Position numbers and translations under genes: made by a program | The notes under the pieces: model-generated | Told to the model about the DNA's origin: nothing | The model's database searches: none | What the model saw: only the letters and a program-made list of their open reading frames with translations | Shown here: piece after piece, positions 35,422 to 45,417 of the stretch | Position numbering within the stretch: the stretch's first letter is position 1 | Layout: each line of letters starts with the position of its first letter | Assembly: GCF_000718095.1 (NCBI RefSeq) | Contig: NZ_JOEI01000019.1 | Coordinates: forward strand, 186,001 to 250,000 | Source: Streptomyces scopuliridis RB72 | Lineage (GTDB): Bacteria; Actinomycetota; Actinomycetes; Streptomycetales; Streptomycetaceae | Direction of reading: 5' to 3' | Length of the DNA stretch: 64,000 bases

Positions 35422-35692
35422 GCCGTTCAGATTCGCACCATTATTACATGTGCGATTAGTAAAAATGTATAGTGGGGATCGCTGAGCACGCCGCGACCTG
35501 GGCGATCATCGTCCAACAGCCTGCCGACGACAGAGGATTACCATCAGGTCCACAGCGAGTTCTTGACCCTCTCGGCTCGCCCGACGGCGCAACGCCGGGA
35601 CACACCGGGCGGGACCATCCGTTCGTCTCGTTCATCCGGTTTTCGTCCGGTTCATCGCCGAACTGCCGCAAGAAAGGTAAGTGGGGACAGAC
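35422..35692. promoter_or_regulatory. Intergenic region between cupin and regulator
   Basis: An AT-richer patch (TTATTACATGTGCGATTAGTAAAAATG, about 35440-35468) stands out from the high-GC surroundings, next to the cupin start. ACATGT and TTA/TAA elements could form an operator for the regulator. I cannot define it further. Confidence 0.35.
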
Positions 35693-36370
35693 ATGGCTCG
35701 TGAGCCCGAGCGCGATCGGGAAACCCCGCGCCGCCGTGCGTTGCTCGACGCGTTGCGCGATGCCGGCACTCCACTGGGCGTCACCGAGATCGCCGAGCGG
35801 GTCGGGATACATCCCAACACGGCCCGCTTCCACCTGGACGCACTGGTGACCCAAGGAGCGGTGGAGCGGGAGCGGGAGGAATCCTCCGGACCGGGACGTC
35901 CTCGCACCGTCTACGCTCCCCGCCGCGGGATGGATCGTGGCGGGAAGCGCGGCTACCAGCTGCTGGCACGGATCCTGCTGAGCCAGCTCGCGTCGACAGG
36001 ACCGGACGCCGGGCCCGCGGCCATGGAGACGGGCCGTCTTTGGGGGCGGCACCTGATCGACCCGGCCCCACCGTTCCATCAGGTGAGCCACAGTGAAGCG
36101 GTGGAGCGGGTCTCCGGACTGCTCGCGGAGCTGGGCTTCGACCCGGCCGTCGACGGCGGCGACGGTGAGACACCCCCCAGCATCCGTCTGCGCCACTGCC
36201 CGTTCCTGGAGCTCGCCGAGGAATTCCAGGAGATCCTGTGCCCACTCCACCTGGGCATGCTGCAAGGCGCGTTGGCGGAGCTACGCGCCCCCGTCGCCGC
36301 CACCCGGCTCGAACCGTTCGCCCAACCCGAGGTCTGCCTGGCCCACTTGACCTCCGTTCCTGTCGCTTAG
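35693..36370 (+). CDS. Helix-turn-helix regulator with C-terminal Cys cluster
   Basis: A 225-residue regulator. The winged helix (RRALLDALRDAGTPLGVTEIAERVGIHPNTARFHLDALVTQGAVERE) is followed by a domain holding RLRHCPFLELAEEF, ILCPLHLGM and PEVCLAHL. The three spaced Cys recall SufR-like regulators that carry an Fe-S cluster (COG2345 group), but this is not proven. ATG 35693 has GGGGA six bases upstream. It may control the divergent cupin gene. Confidence 0.75.
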   Translation: MAREPERDRETPRRRALLDALRDAGTPLGVTEIAERVGIHPNTARFHLDALVTQGAVEREREESSGPGRPRTVYAPRRGMDRGGKRGYQLLARILLSQLASTGPDAGPAAMETGRLWGRHLIDPAPPFHQVSHSEAVERVSGLLAELGFDPAVDGGDGETPPSIRLRHCPFLELAEEFQEILCPLHLGMLQGALAELRAPVAATRLEPFAQPEVCLAHLTSVPVA

Positions 36371-36387
36371 GTCCTGTCCGGTCGATC
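36370..36387. repeat. GGTCCTGTCCGG repeat, copy 2
   Basis: GGTCCTGTCCGGTCGATC differs from the copy at 24646 by one base. It begins within the TAG stop codon of the regulator, a position that could mean the end of that gene was set by an insertion or deletion event. Confidence 0.5.
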
Positions 36388-36446
36388 GGGGGTGGCACCG
36401 CTGATCATGGTCGTACTCCTCACCGCCGGACAGTGCGCCGGAGCTG

Positions 36447-36827
36447 TCAGGCGGGGTCTGACTCCGGCGTCGGCGACAGGACGGAGCGGATGGCCGCGTC
36501 GGTCCGGGCGACCACGGCGGTGCCGTCGTCGGCGGTGATGATCGGCCGTTGGATCAGTGACGGGTGCTCGGCCAGGGCGGTGATCCACCGCGTGCGGTCG
36601 GAGGCCTCACGGCTCCACGTGTGAAGGCCGAGATCCGTCGCGGCGATCTCGCCGGTACGGGCGATGTCCCACGGTTCCAGCCCGAGCCGGGTGAGGAGCT
36701 CTTCCAGTTCCGCGACGGTGGGCGGGTCCTGGAGGTAGCGCCGCACCGTGTACTCGGCGCCCTCCGCGTCCAGCACGGACAGTGCCGACGTGCACTTCGA
36801 GCAGGCGGGGTTGATCCAGATTTCCAC
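36447..36827 (-). CDS. ArsC/Spx-family thioredoxin-fold reductase
   Basis: A 126-residue arsenate-reductase-family protein. EIWINPACSKCTSALSVLDAEG gives a CxxC-type site at the N-terminus, and RRYLQDPPTVAELEELLTRLGLEPW and LIQRPIITADDGTAVVAR complete the fold. GTG 36827 has AAGGA eight bases upstream. No arsenic genes are nearby, so arsenate reduction is not implied. Confidence 0.82.
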   Translation of the reverse strand: MEIWINPACSKCTSALSVLDAEGAEYTVRRYLQDPPTVAELEELLTRLGLEPWDIARTGEIAATDLGLHTWSREASDRTRWITALAEHPSLIQRPIITADDGTAVVARTDAAIRSVLSPTPESDPA

Positions 36828-36856
36828 GGGGCCGGTCCTTGGGGTCGCGGTGACGG

Positions 36857-37255
36857 TCAGTGGCTGACGCCGCCCAGGGCGAGGAACTCCGCCCGGGAGC
36901 CGAGGTCGTGGCGCAGCCGTCCGACCAGGGTAGAGGTGATGGTGGAGGAGCCGCCGGCCTGGACGCCGCGCAGGGTCATGCGGGTGTGTTCGACCTCGAT
37001 GATGACACCGACACCCTTGGGGTCGAGTTGGGATCACAGCCAGTCGGCGATCCGTTTGGTCAGGCGTTCCCGGACGTGCGGGCGGCATCGGACCGGAATG
37101 GCGCGGGCCAGGACGAGTTCGGCGTGGGCGCGGACCATCCGCCCGGGGGCGCCCTGCATGCTCTCGCTGTCCGTGGAGGCGCCGAGGGCATTGAGGAAGT
37201 CGCGTGCGGCGTCCTCGGCGGCGGCGAGGTCGATGCCGGCGGTCTCGTGAACCAC
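36857..37255 (-). pseudogene. folE: Decayed GTP cyclohydrolase I
   Basis: A folE ruin. Homology runs from GIDLAAAEDAARDFLNALGAS through ELVLARAIPVRC, then jumps straight to RPHVRERLTKRIADWL, so the catalytic Cys/His zinc region between them is deleted. A TGA stop then interrupts the frame, after which DPKGVGVIIEVEHTRMTLRGVQ and the end SRAEFLALGGVSH still read in frame. It cannot be an active cyclohydrolase. It lies 29 bases before the ArsC-like start. Confidence 0.88.
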
Positions 37256-37391
37256 GTGCAGGGGCGTGGGGGCGGGAGTCGGCCGGGCCGGTGGCTGCCG
37301 CCGGTGCGAACGGGTGTCCGTACGGTCCGGCCGGCAGAGCGCCGATCGGGTGCCGAAGCCGACGGAGACGTCGGTGTGCAGGCGGTCGCCG

Positions 37392-37575
37392 TTATTGACG
37401 CCGTTGATACACGGTGAGGCAGACCAGCCCGTCAGGTCCGGCCGTCAGAGCCCGCGGCGCGACGCGGGGCAGCCACACCACCGACCGGGCCCCCATCGGC
37501 CGGCGGCTCGCACCAGTGCCGAGCCACCCGGTTCCCTCGATCACGAGCAACAGGACATCAAGGTCCGAAGGGTCC
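37392..37575 (-). pseudogene. Truncated cupin paralogue
   Basis: DVLLLVIEGTGWLGTG and VVWLPRVAPRALTAGPDGLVCLTVYQRR parallel the second half of the cupin at 34969-35421 (DVLLLVVAGTGVLGT, LIWLPRGSVRGITA, LTVHRRR). The N-terminal half of the barrel is missing. It looks like a decayed duplicate. Confidence 0.65.
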
Positions 37576-37674
37576 ATCGCATCGGTCCGCAGCGGCGAAG
37601 TCTCCCGGAAGCCGGCGATATCATCCGGGTCCGCCGCACACGCCGCTGCGGCCGCCGAGGTTGATGCCCGATGG

Positions 37675-38937
<1,263 letters not shown>

Positions 38938-39185
38938 TCACCTTCGTACGTAGGTTTTGCGGTTATGCCTGGTGTGAAGACGCAGATGCCGAATGGGCGT
39001 GGCCCCTTTGAGGCGGGATGCCAGTTGGCACAGCCGTGGCCGACGCTTCGTAGACGACGCGGGCGTGCGCAGCCGAGGTGACATCACCCGGCCGGGCGGT
39101 CTCGGTATTCGTCGTACGGTCCTTCGCCTCGTCGCCGCACGGGTGTAGGGCCCGGCTGGGTAACCATCACTGAACCTCAGATGCC

Positions 39186-39230
39186 GTGTCGTCCGTGTCG
39201 TCCGTGTCGTCCGTGTCGTCCGTGTCCCCC
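39186..39230. repeat. 9-bp tandem repeat in regulator upstream region
   Basis: GTGTCGTCC is repeated four times without change (39186-39221), with a fifth partial copy. The surrounding 478-base gap (38857-39334) holds the aldo/keto reductase promoter side and the Xre class-2 box, with no gene recognised. Confidence 0.8.
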
Positions 39231-39266
39231 GGTGCAGACCATGCAACCGGCCGCCGGGAGCGTGAA

Positions 39267-39328
39267 GAAGTCACTGCTGGAACGTGTACTGACAGCCCAC
39301 CCCACGTCCCTGGAATCCCGCCTAGCTT
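39267..39328 (+). promoter_or_regulatory. Class-2 Xre promoter element, copy 1
   Basis: GAAGTCACTGCTG (39267-39279) and GTGTACTGACAGC (39284-39296) are followed, 26 bases on, by a -10-like TAGCTT (39323-39328). Six bases later comes the GTG start, so the transcript is probably leaderless. The same parts with the same spacing lie at 42149-42210. Confidence 0.7.
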
Positions 39329-39334
39329 TGAGTG

Positions 39335-40228
39335 GTGGACAACCGTGACGAGGCCAAGGCCTTCCTCAGCTCGCGCCGGGCCAGGGTCACCCCTGAGCAG
39401 GCCGGCCTGCAGCACTACAGCCGCAACCGGCGGGTGCCCGGACTGCGCCGCAACGAGGTCGCCGACCTGGCCGGGATCAGCGTCGAGTACTACGCCCAAC
39501 TCGAACGGGGCAACCTCAGCGGCGTCTCCGGCAGCGTCCTCGACGCCCTCGCCCGAGCACTGCGGCTCGACGAGGCCGAACGGGCACACCTGGCTGACCT
39601 CGCCCGCGCAGCCGGCCCCGCACCCCGTGCCCGTCGCAAGCCCTCCACGCAGCAGGTCCGGCCCGGCGTGGCGCGCATCCTTGAGCTGATGACCGAGGTG
39701 CCGGCCTTCGTGAACAACGCGCGCCTCGACGTCCTCGCCGCGAACCCCCTCGCCCAAGCGCTGTACGCACCGTTCTTCGCAGACCCCGCCCGCCCGGCCA
39801 ACCACGCCCGGTTCGCTTTCCTCGACCCTCGTGCCCGCGACTTCTGGCTCGACTGGGAACAGGTCGCCAACGACACCGTGGCCGTGCTGCGGACCGAAGC
39901 CGGCCGCGACCCGTACGACAGGGCGATGACCGACCTCATCGGGGAACTGTCGACCCGCAGCGACGAGTTCCGTGTCCGTTGGGCCGCGCACGACGTGCGC
40001 CTGCACCGCACCGGACTCAAACACTTCCATCACCCTGTTGTCGGTGACCTGCACCTGAACTTCGAGACCATGGAACTGTGCGCCGACCCCGGTCTGACCT
40101 TGACCGCCCTGAGCGCCGAAGCCGGGTCGTCCCACGACGACGCCCTTCGGGTCCTCGCCAGTTGGGTCGCCACCCACCAGCCCACCGACGCTCTGGCCGA
40201 GCCGCGTGCGGACCGCAGGCGCCGCTGA
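39335..40228 (+). CDS. Xre-family regulator with MmyB-like ligand domain
   Basis: A 297-residue regulator. The N-terminal helix-turn-helix is VPGLRRNEVADLAGISVEYYAQLERGNLSGVSGSVLDALARAL. The C-terminal MmyB-like domain, PAS-like in fold and known to bind fatty acids in some members, includes ARLDVLAANPLAQALY and LHRTGLKHFHHPVVGDLHLNFETMEL. GTG 39335 is chosen by comparison with its close paralogue at 42217. It is divergent from the exported aldo/keto reductase. Confidence 0.9.
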   Translation: MDNRDEAKAFLSSRRARVTPEQAGLQHYSRNRRVPGLRRNEVADLAGISVEYYAQLERGNLSGVSGSVLDALARALRLDEAERAHLADLARAAGPAPRARRKPSTQQVRPGVARILELMTEVPAFVNNARLDVLAANPLAQALYAPFFADPARPANHARFAFLDPRARDFWLDWEQVANDTVAVLRTEAGRDPYDRAMTDLIGELSTRSDEFRVRWAAHDVRLHRTGLKHFHHPVVGDLHLNFETMELCADPGLTLTALSAEAGSSHDDALRVLASWVATHQPTDALAEPRADRRRR

Positions 40229-40371
40229 CGTCCGGACTGTCCTGTCGGAAATCTGACGGTGCTTCCGCGCGCTGGTTTCTGGTCATTGCGCGGACGCGTT
40301 CCCGCAGAGGGCCTCGATCGTGTCGGCTTGCGACAGCGTCGGCAGATGTGTGGGAAGACGAGAAGGTTGAT

Positions 40372-41333
40372 CCCAACCCATGGCTCGGCGCCTGAGAAGT
40401 ACTCGTGGTTCCCGGTGACGAAGTACGTACCGTGTCGAGCCCGCAGCCCGGCGAGCGGCTCGACGGCCGGGCTGAGGTCTTCGACACTGCCGTCGACCAG
40501 GTCACCGACGACGGCGATCAGGTCGGGCTGGGTCGCGTTGATGGTGTCGACGACCCGCTGGGCGAAACCGCGGCCCGGAATCGGGCCCAGGTGGATGTCG
40601 CTACCACAGCGATCCGGAACCCGTGTGCGCTACGAGGCAGTTTGGCCAGCGGGATGGTGAGGCGTTTCACCTGGGGACCGCGCAGCACACTGGCGGTCCC
40701 GTAGCCGACGGTGCCGACGGCAACGGCCGTTGCCGTACCGCCCACGACGCGCGAGACGAAGAGGCGGCGGGACAGGCCCGACGGGCCGGGTAGCGAAGGC
40801 GCGGACGCCGGTGCACGCCGGTGCTCGGCCACCGCGACGGGCTCCGGCGTGTCCCCCGCGGTACCGGACCCGCCGTGCGCTACCGCCAGGGACCGACGCG
40901 GGCCGACGGCGGCGAGTTCCTCGCCCCGCTGTGCCCCGGACTCACCGGGCCGTCCCGCCACAGGGGGCCGTATGGACCGGCGCGCCCGCTCCTTCGCAGC
41001 TGCTCCAGCGTCCCGTCGTGCGAGCCACCGTCGCAGCAAAGGCCGGACTGCCTCGCCCGCCAGCAGCGTGAGCAGCAAGTACAGGAATACAACCATCCAC
41101 AGATATCCGGGCCAGGCCAGGATCTGTTCGAGAAGGAAGGGGACCCAGGGTCTCTCGGCCACCAGCGTGCCGCCCGTCAGCAGAGGCCCGGCCACGAAAA
41201 CGACGCTCCCGGCACGCCGCTGGAGCGAGCCCCGGGGCATCGTGTCGCGCACCAGGCGACGCCACGCGTACCAGTGGAGCGCACCGAACGCCGCCAGCAC
41301 GACGAGTCTGACGAGCATCAAGACGAAAATCAC
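40372..41333 (-). pseudogene. Metallophosphoesterase, frameshifted and truncated
   Basis: The N-terminal 200 residues are intact: four membrane helices, then a Tat-like linker SRRLFVSRVVGGTATAVAVG and KRLTIPLAKLPRSAHGFRIAVV. A single missing base near 40602 then shifts frame. In the next frame SDIHLGP, VGDLVDG and TGNHEYF, three of the metal-binding motifs, continue correctly. Homology stops after SGAEPWV near 40372, so the C-terminal His motifs are lost. Two independent lesions make an active enzyme very unlikely. Confidence 0.85.
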
Positions 41334-41600
41334 GGCCGAGCAGGCCCTTTCCTGGAGACGTCCTCGGGACGATGAGTCCCACTACGGCCTGATAACAGCC
41401 GTGTCCCATGGGCCACGACGCAGTGCGCGCCCAGCCCGCAGAACCCCGCATCCGAGCGGGGCACAGCGTCGTACGTAGCTTGGCACTGGACACACGCCGC
41501 GTGGGAGGGAGAGTTCTCTACCTGGTTGCTCGGTTCGCGATGACGGCATCACGGCCGATGGACCCGCATGAGCGGCCGTGGCGCGTGGACAAGTGGAGCG

Positions 41601-42116
41601 TCACCCGGCCTCGATCCGCATGTCTACGTTCGCGGGAAGGTCTTCGAAGACGCTCACGTCAGATGTGATCTCGCCCATCTTCGTGAGGGTCGGGACTGAG
41701 CTGGTCGGCTCGTAGATGATGGTCACGCTGTCACGTGGATTGTAGTAAACAATGTCACCGGGCTGGACATCGGTATAGAAAGGCCCCGTCTCGGTCAGCG
41801 GGTCGGACAGCTCGGAGATGTACTCGATATCCAGGTTCCGGAACCACGGCAAAGTGACCGGCAGCATTTCCTCGAAATCCCGGGCGGCATCACTGTTATT
41901 GAGCCTGGCCCTGATGGTGCGGTCTCCGACCGTGAACGTGATGGGCGTGCCCTCGTTCACCGACGCGTCAGCGCCTGCGGACGAGCGGGACCCGGGCGAG
42001 GAGACCTCGGTGGTCGCTGAGGGTGATCCGGTGGAGTCGGCGACTGTGTTGGAGGAGCACGCGGCGAGGGCGACCGCAGTCGCCGCCCCGGTCACGGAGG
42101 CGAGAGCTTTCTTCAT
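41601..42116 (-). CDS. Cyclophilin-like-fold lipoprotein
   Basis: A 171-residue lipoprotein. The signal ends in ALAACSS (Cys about residue 20), then a Ser/Thr-rich linker. The domain (PITFTVGDRTIRARLNNSDAARDFEEMLPVTLPWFRNLDIEYIS, GDIVYYNPRDSVTIIYEP) matches the cyclophilin-like family (PF18050 type) often found next to aldo/keto reductases. True isomerase residues are absent. It is divergent from the Xre regulator at 42217, with only 100 bases between. Confidence 0.82.
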   Translation of the reverse strand: MKKALASVTGAATAVALAACSSNTVADSTGSPSATTEVSSPGSRSSAGADASVNEGTPITFTVGDRTIRARLNNSDAARDFEEMLPVTLPWFRNLDIEYISELSDPLTETGPFYTDVQPGDIVYYNPRDSVTIIYEPTSSVPTLTKMGEITSDVSVFEDLPANVDMRIEAG

Positions 42117-42148
42117 GGTCCCAGTCGATCTCAGGCCGGCTCGGCGAG

Positions 42149-42210
42149 GAAGTCACTGCTGAGAGGTGTACTGACAGCACACCTCTGCGCGGACCGGCTT
42201 CTTCTAGGCT
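42149..42210 (+). promoter_or_regulatory. Class-2 Xre promoter element, copy 2
   Basis: GAAGTCACTGCTG (42149-42161) and GTGTACTGACAGC (42166-42178) keep the 17-base offset seen in copy 1. A -10-like TAGGCT (42205-42210) lies 26 bases after the second part and six bases before GTG. The element lies between the cyclophilin-like and Xre genes. Confidence 0.72.
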
Positions 42211-42216
42211 GAAGGC

Positions 42217-43098
42217 GTGGACAACCGCGAAGAGGTCAAAGCCTTCCTTAACTCCCGACGCGCAAGGATCACCCCTGAAGACGCCGGCCTGACGCCCCAC
42301 GGCCGCACCAGGCGCGTGCCGGGCCTCCGCCGCAGCGAGGTCGCCGAGCTCGCAGGTGTCAGCGTCGAGTACTACGCGAAGCTTGAGCGCGGCGACCTCA
42401 GCGGCGTCTCCGAGAGCGTGCTGCATGCCCTCGGCCGAGCGTTGCGGCTTGATGACGCTGAGCGATCGCACCTGGCCGATCTCGCCCGCGCCGCGGGTGC
42501 CCCGCGCCGTGCCCGCCGTCAGCCTTCCGCCCAGAAGGTCCGGCCCGGCGTGGCACGCGTCCTCGACGGGATGGGCGAGTTGCCGGCCTTCGTTCACAAC
42601 GGACGTCTGGATGTCCTCGCGGCGAACCCCCTCACGGAGGCGTTGTTCGCACCTGTGTTCGCAGAACCGGCCCGGCCGGTCAACCATGCCCGGTTCAACT
42701 TCCTCAACCCGCGCGCCCGCGACTTCTGGGTCGACTGGGAGCGGGCTGCCGACAACAGCGTGGCCCTGCTGCGCACCGAAGCCGGACGCGACCCCTACAA
42801 CAGGGCACTGACCGATCTCGTGGGGGAGTTGTCCACCCGCAGCGAAGCTTTCCGGGTCCGCTGGGCCTCACACGACGTACACCTGCACCGCACCGGACTC
42901 AAGCACATCCACCACCCCGTCGTCGGCGTCCTGCACCTGTCCTACGAGGTCTTCGACCTGGCCGCCGACCCGGGGCTTGCCCTGGTCGTCTTCAGCGCCG
43001 AGGCGGGCTCACCCAACGACGACGCGCTGCGGTTGCTCGCCGGCTGGGCCGCTACCCACGATCCGGCCGACGCCCTGGCGAGACCCGACCAGGCGTGA
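42217..43098 (+). CDS. Xre-family regulator with MmyB-like ligand domain, paralogue
   Basis: A 293-residue paralogue of the regulator at 39335. The helix-turn-helix is VPGLRRSEVAELAGVSVEYYAKLERGDLSGVSESVLHALGRAL, and the C-terminal domain shows NGRLDVLAANPLTEALF and LHRTGLKHIHHPVVGVLHLSYEVFDL. The GTG start is six bases after TAGGCT and has no ribosome site, which suits a leaderless message. It is divergent from the cyclophilin-like lipoprotein gene. Confidence 0.9.
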   Translation: MDNREEVKAFLNSRRARITPEDAGLTPHGRTRRVPGLRRSEVAELAGVSVEYYAKLERGDLSGVSESVLHALGRALRLDDAERSHLADLARAAGAPRRARRQPSAQKVRPGVARVLDGMGELPAFVHNGRLDVLAANPLTEALFAPVFAEPARPVNHARFNFLNPRARDFWVDWERAADNSVALLRTEAGRDPYNRALTDLVGELSTRSEAFRVRWASHDVHLHRTGLKHIHHPVVGVLHLSYEVFDLAADPGLALVVFSAEAGSPNDDALRLLAGWAATHDPADALARPDQA

Positions 43099-43536
43099 GA
43101 CCAGGGACTACCGGCGGGCAGGAGTCGCCCGGTTTTCCGCCCGACGGGTCCCGTCGAGGCGTACGTTCGGTGACGGCGGTCCCGTTCAGCGCGTAGGCCA
43201 GGTAGCGCGCGGTACCGGCCGACCGGGCCAATACCAAGCCTCGACGCTGGGCTGGGGCAACCGCCGGTGGAGGACATCTCCGTGTGCTTCGTCGAGGTTC
43301 GTTCGCCGGTGTAGTTCCGGAATATCTTTCCTCACCTACGGTCCAGAACCCCGCGAATAACGTCGAGCGGCCCTGCACAGCTCGCGCCTGGCCGGAGCCG
43401 GGCTCGGAGTTCTCGTCGAGCGGATGCGAACAGGTAGGTGCGGAGCATTCCGCCGGCGGAAAGCTCCCCGGAAAGCCCGCGCGGGTGCTCGTGCCACAGA
43501 GAGATTGGCCAAGGATTCCACCCTGGTGTTCAGACA

Positions 43537-43668
43537 TCCAGGCAGAAAACTCTCCCCCCCACGAGAGGGCCAGGTGATGGCAAACTGCCGGTCATGACCA
43601 GCCACGCGCATCTCTGTCAGCTGGGCGAATTTCCCGAGGCCTGGCGCCGCGTCCTGCGAGGCATCTGA
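43537..43668 (+). pseudogene. Stub of an Xre regulator (class-1 promoter plus first codons)
   Basis: The 675-base gap 43099-43773 has no intact gene. A degraded class-1 box (TCCAGGCAGAAAACTCTCCC, 43537-43556) is followed 34 bases later by an ATG at 43594. The frame reads MTSHAHLCQLGEFPEAWRRV and stops after 24 codons. This parallels the intact starts MSRDAHLSELGEFLKARRAE and MTRNAHLNELGEFLKTRRAE. The rest of the regulator is gone. Confidence 0.7.
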
Positions 43669-43773
43669 CAAACAGGGCCGGATACGCGCCGGCAATGACA
43701 ACGAAGCGGGTTCTGCCTCCGGGCACGCCGACGAATAAGGCTAACGACCTTCCGCCGACCCGAAAGCGTACGC

Positions 43774-44424
43774 ATGTCAACTGAACTTACCGAGTCAGAT
43801 GTTCCTTCCCCCACCGGGCCCGCCTCGGCGCCGTCACGGCGCACGTTCATCGCGACGACCACCGCGGTCGGCGGCATCGCCGTGGCCGGCGGCCTGGTCG
43901 CGGGGCCGCCCCCGCTGGGCGTCGAGGAAGCGGCTGCCGCCGAAGCAACCCCCAGCGGCCGTGTCTCGCTGACGGTCAACGGGAAGCGGCACACCATCAC
44001 GGTCGACAACCGGACCTCGCTGCTCGACCTGCTGCGCGAACACCTCGGCCTGACCGGCTCGAAGAAGGGCTGCAACGCCGGTGCGTGCGGCGCCTGCACC
44101 GTGCTGGTCGACGGCCGCCGGGTCAACTCCTGTCTGACGCTGGCAGTGCGCCTGGAAGGCGCCGAGGTCACCACCGTCGAAGGGCTCGCTCCGGGCGGCG
44201 AGGACGGTGAACTGCACCCGCTCCAGGCGGCGTTCGTCGAGCAGGACGCCTTCCAGTGCGGCTACTGCACCCCGGGGCAGATCATGTCCGGCGTCGGCTG
44301 CATCCAGGAGGGCCACACCGGCTCGGCGGAAGAGATCCGGGAGTGGATGAGCGGGAACATCTGCCGCTGCGGCTGCTACGTGAAGATCGTGCGCGCGGTC
44401 GAGCAGACCGCCCGCGGGAAATGA
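43774..44424 (+). CDS. Tat-exported [2Fe-2S] subunit of a molybdenum hydroxylase
   Basis: A 216-residue iron-sulfur subunit like PaoA/YagT. A Tat signal (SRRTFIATTTAVGGIAVAGG) precedes the ferredoxin domain, whose cluster motif is CNAGACGACTVLVDGRRVNSC. The second cluster motifs are CGYCTPGQIM and CRCGCYVKI, in the four-helix domain. It starts the three-gene oxidase operon; only this subunit carries an export signal, so the complex is probably carried out as a folded unit. Confidence 0.92.
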   Translation: MSTELTESDVPSPTGPASAPSRRTFIATTTAVGGIAVAGGLVAGPPPLGVEEAAAAEATPSGRVSLTVNGKRHTITVDNRTSLLDLLREHLGLTGSKKGCNAGACGACTVLVDGRRVNSCLTLAVRLEGAEVTTVEGLAPGGEDGELHPLQAAFVEQDAFQCGYCTPGQIMSGVGCIQEGHTGSAEEIREWMSGNICRCGCYVKIVRAVEQTARGK

Positions 44425-44436
44425 GGCCAGGTCCCC

Positions 44437-45417
44437 GTGTATCCCTTCACCTTCACCAAGGTCTCCGACACCCGCGAGGCCCTCAACGCAGGCCGCCGCG
44501 GCGGGCGTTACATCGCCGGCGGCACCACCCTCGTCGACCTGATGCGTGAGACCGTCGAACGCCCCGAAAGCCTCGTCGACATCAGTGATCTGCCGCTGCG
44601 CGAGGTCACCGTCACCGAACGCGGCGGTCTGCGTATCGGCGCGCTGGTGCGGATGGCCGAGGCCGCCGCCCACACCAAGGTCCGCACCACCTATCCGGTC
44701 GTCTCAGAGGCGCTGGAGCTGAGCGCGTCGGCCCAGTTGCGGAACATGGCCACCATCGGCGGAAACATCATGCAGCGCACCCGCTGTACCTACTTCCGCG
44801 ATGTGACGGCCGCCTGCAACAAGCGTGAGCCAGGATCGGGTTGCGCGGCACGGGAGGGCTACAACCGCACTCACGCCATCCTCGGCACGTCCGACGCCTG
44901 CGTGGCCACCCACCCCTCCGACGCCGCCGTCGCCTTCGCCGCCCTGGAGGCGACCGTCAACCTGATGGGCCCGGACGGCGAACGCAGCCTCCCCTTCGCG
45001 GACTTCCTGCTGCGTCCGGGCAGCACCCCCGACCGCGAACAGGCGCTCCGCCGGGGCGAGCTGATCACTTCCGTGGAGATCCCGGCTCACCCGCGTCCTC
45101 TCAAGTCCGGCTACCTGAAGGTCCGCGACCGGCAGTCCTACGAGTTCGCCCTGACCTCGGCGGCCGTCGCCCTGCACATCCGTGGTGGAGTGATCCGGGA
45201 AGCGAAGATCGCCACCGGTGGCGTGGGCACCGTGCCCTGGAAGCTCCCCACCGTCGAGCAGCACCTCGTCGGCGAGCGGCCCTCGGCCCGGCTCTGGGCC
45301 CAAGCGGCCGAGCGGGCGGCGGACGGCGCCCGCCCGCTGGCCCACAACCGCTTCAAGATCGCACTCCTCAAACGCACCGTCGAACGCCAGCTGCGCACCG
45401 TAGGAGGTACGAAGTGA
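44437..45417 (+). CDS. FAD-binding subunit of the molybdenum hydroxylase
   Basis: A 326-residue subunit like PaoB/YagS. It starts at GTG (YPFTFTKVSDTREALNAG). RYIAGGTTLVDLMRE gives the FAD pyrophosphate loop, and QLRNMATIGGNIMQRTRC is the second flavin motif. CTYFRDVTAACNKREPGSGCAAREG carries Cys spacing that in E. coli PaoB binds an extra [4Fe-4S] cluster. It lies 12 bases after the iron-sulfur gene and overlaps the next by four bases. Confidence 0.92.
   Translation: MYPFTFTKVSDTREALNAGRRGGRYIAGGTTLVDLMRETVERPESLVDISDLPLREVTVTERGGLRIGALVRMAEAAAHTKVRTTYPVVSEALELSASAQLRNMATIGGNIMQRTRCTYFRDVTAACNKREPGSGCAAREGYNRTHAILGTSDACVATHPSDAAVAFAALEATVNLMGPDGERSLPFADFLLRPGSTPDREQALRRGELITSVEIPAHPRPLKSGYLKVRDRQSYEFALTSAAVALHIRGGVIREAKIATGGVGTVPWKLPTVEQHLVGERPSARLWAQAAERAADGARPLAHNRFKIALLKRTVERQLRTVGGTK

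Noticed and set aside
36447..36827. Arsenic-resistance function for the ArsC-like gene
   Set aside because: No arsenite pump or ArsR partner is adjacent. The Spx/ArsC fold alone does not show arsenate reduction.
41503..41525. GGGAGGGAGAGTTCTCTACC, a possible class-1 box
   Set aside because: The TATA core and spacing differ and no start codon follows at 34-45 bases on the expected strand.
43099..43536. Coding sequence between the Xre gene and the stub
   Set aside because: Several short open frames exist, but none shows a family motif or a convincing start site.
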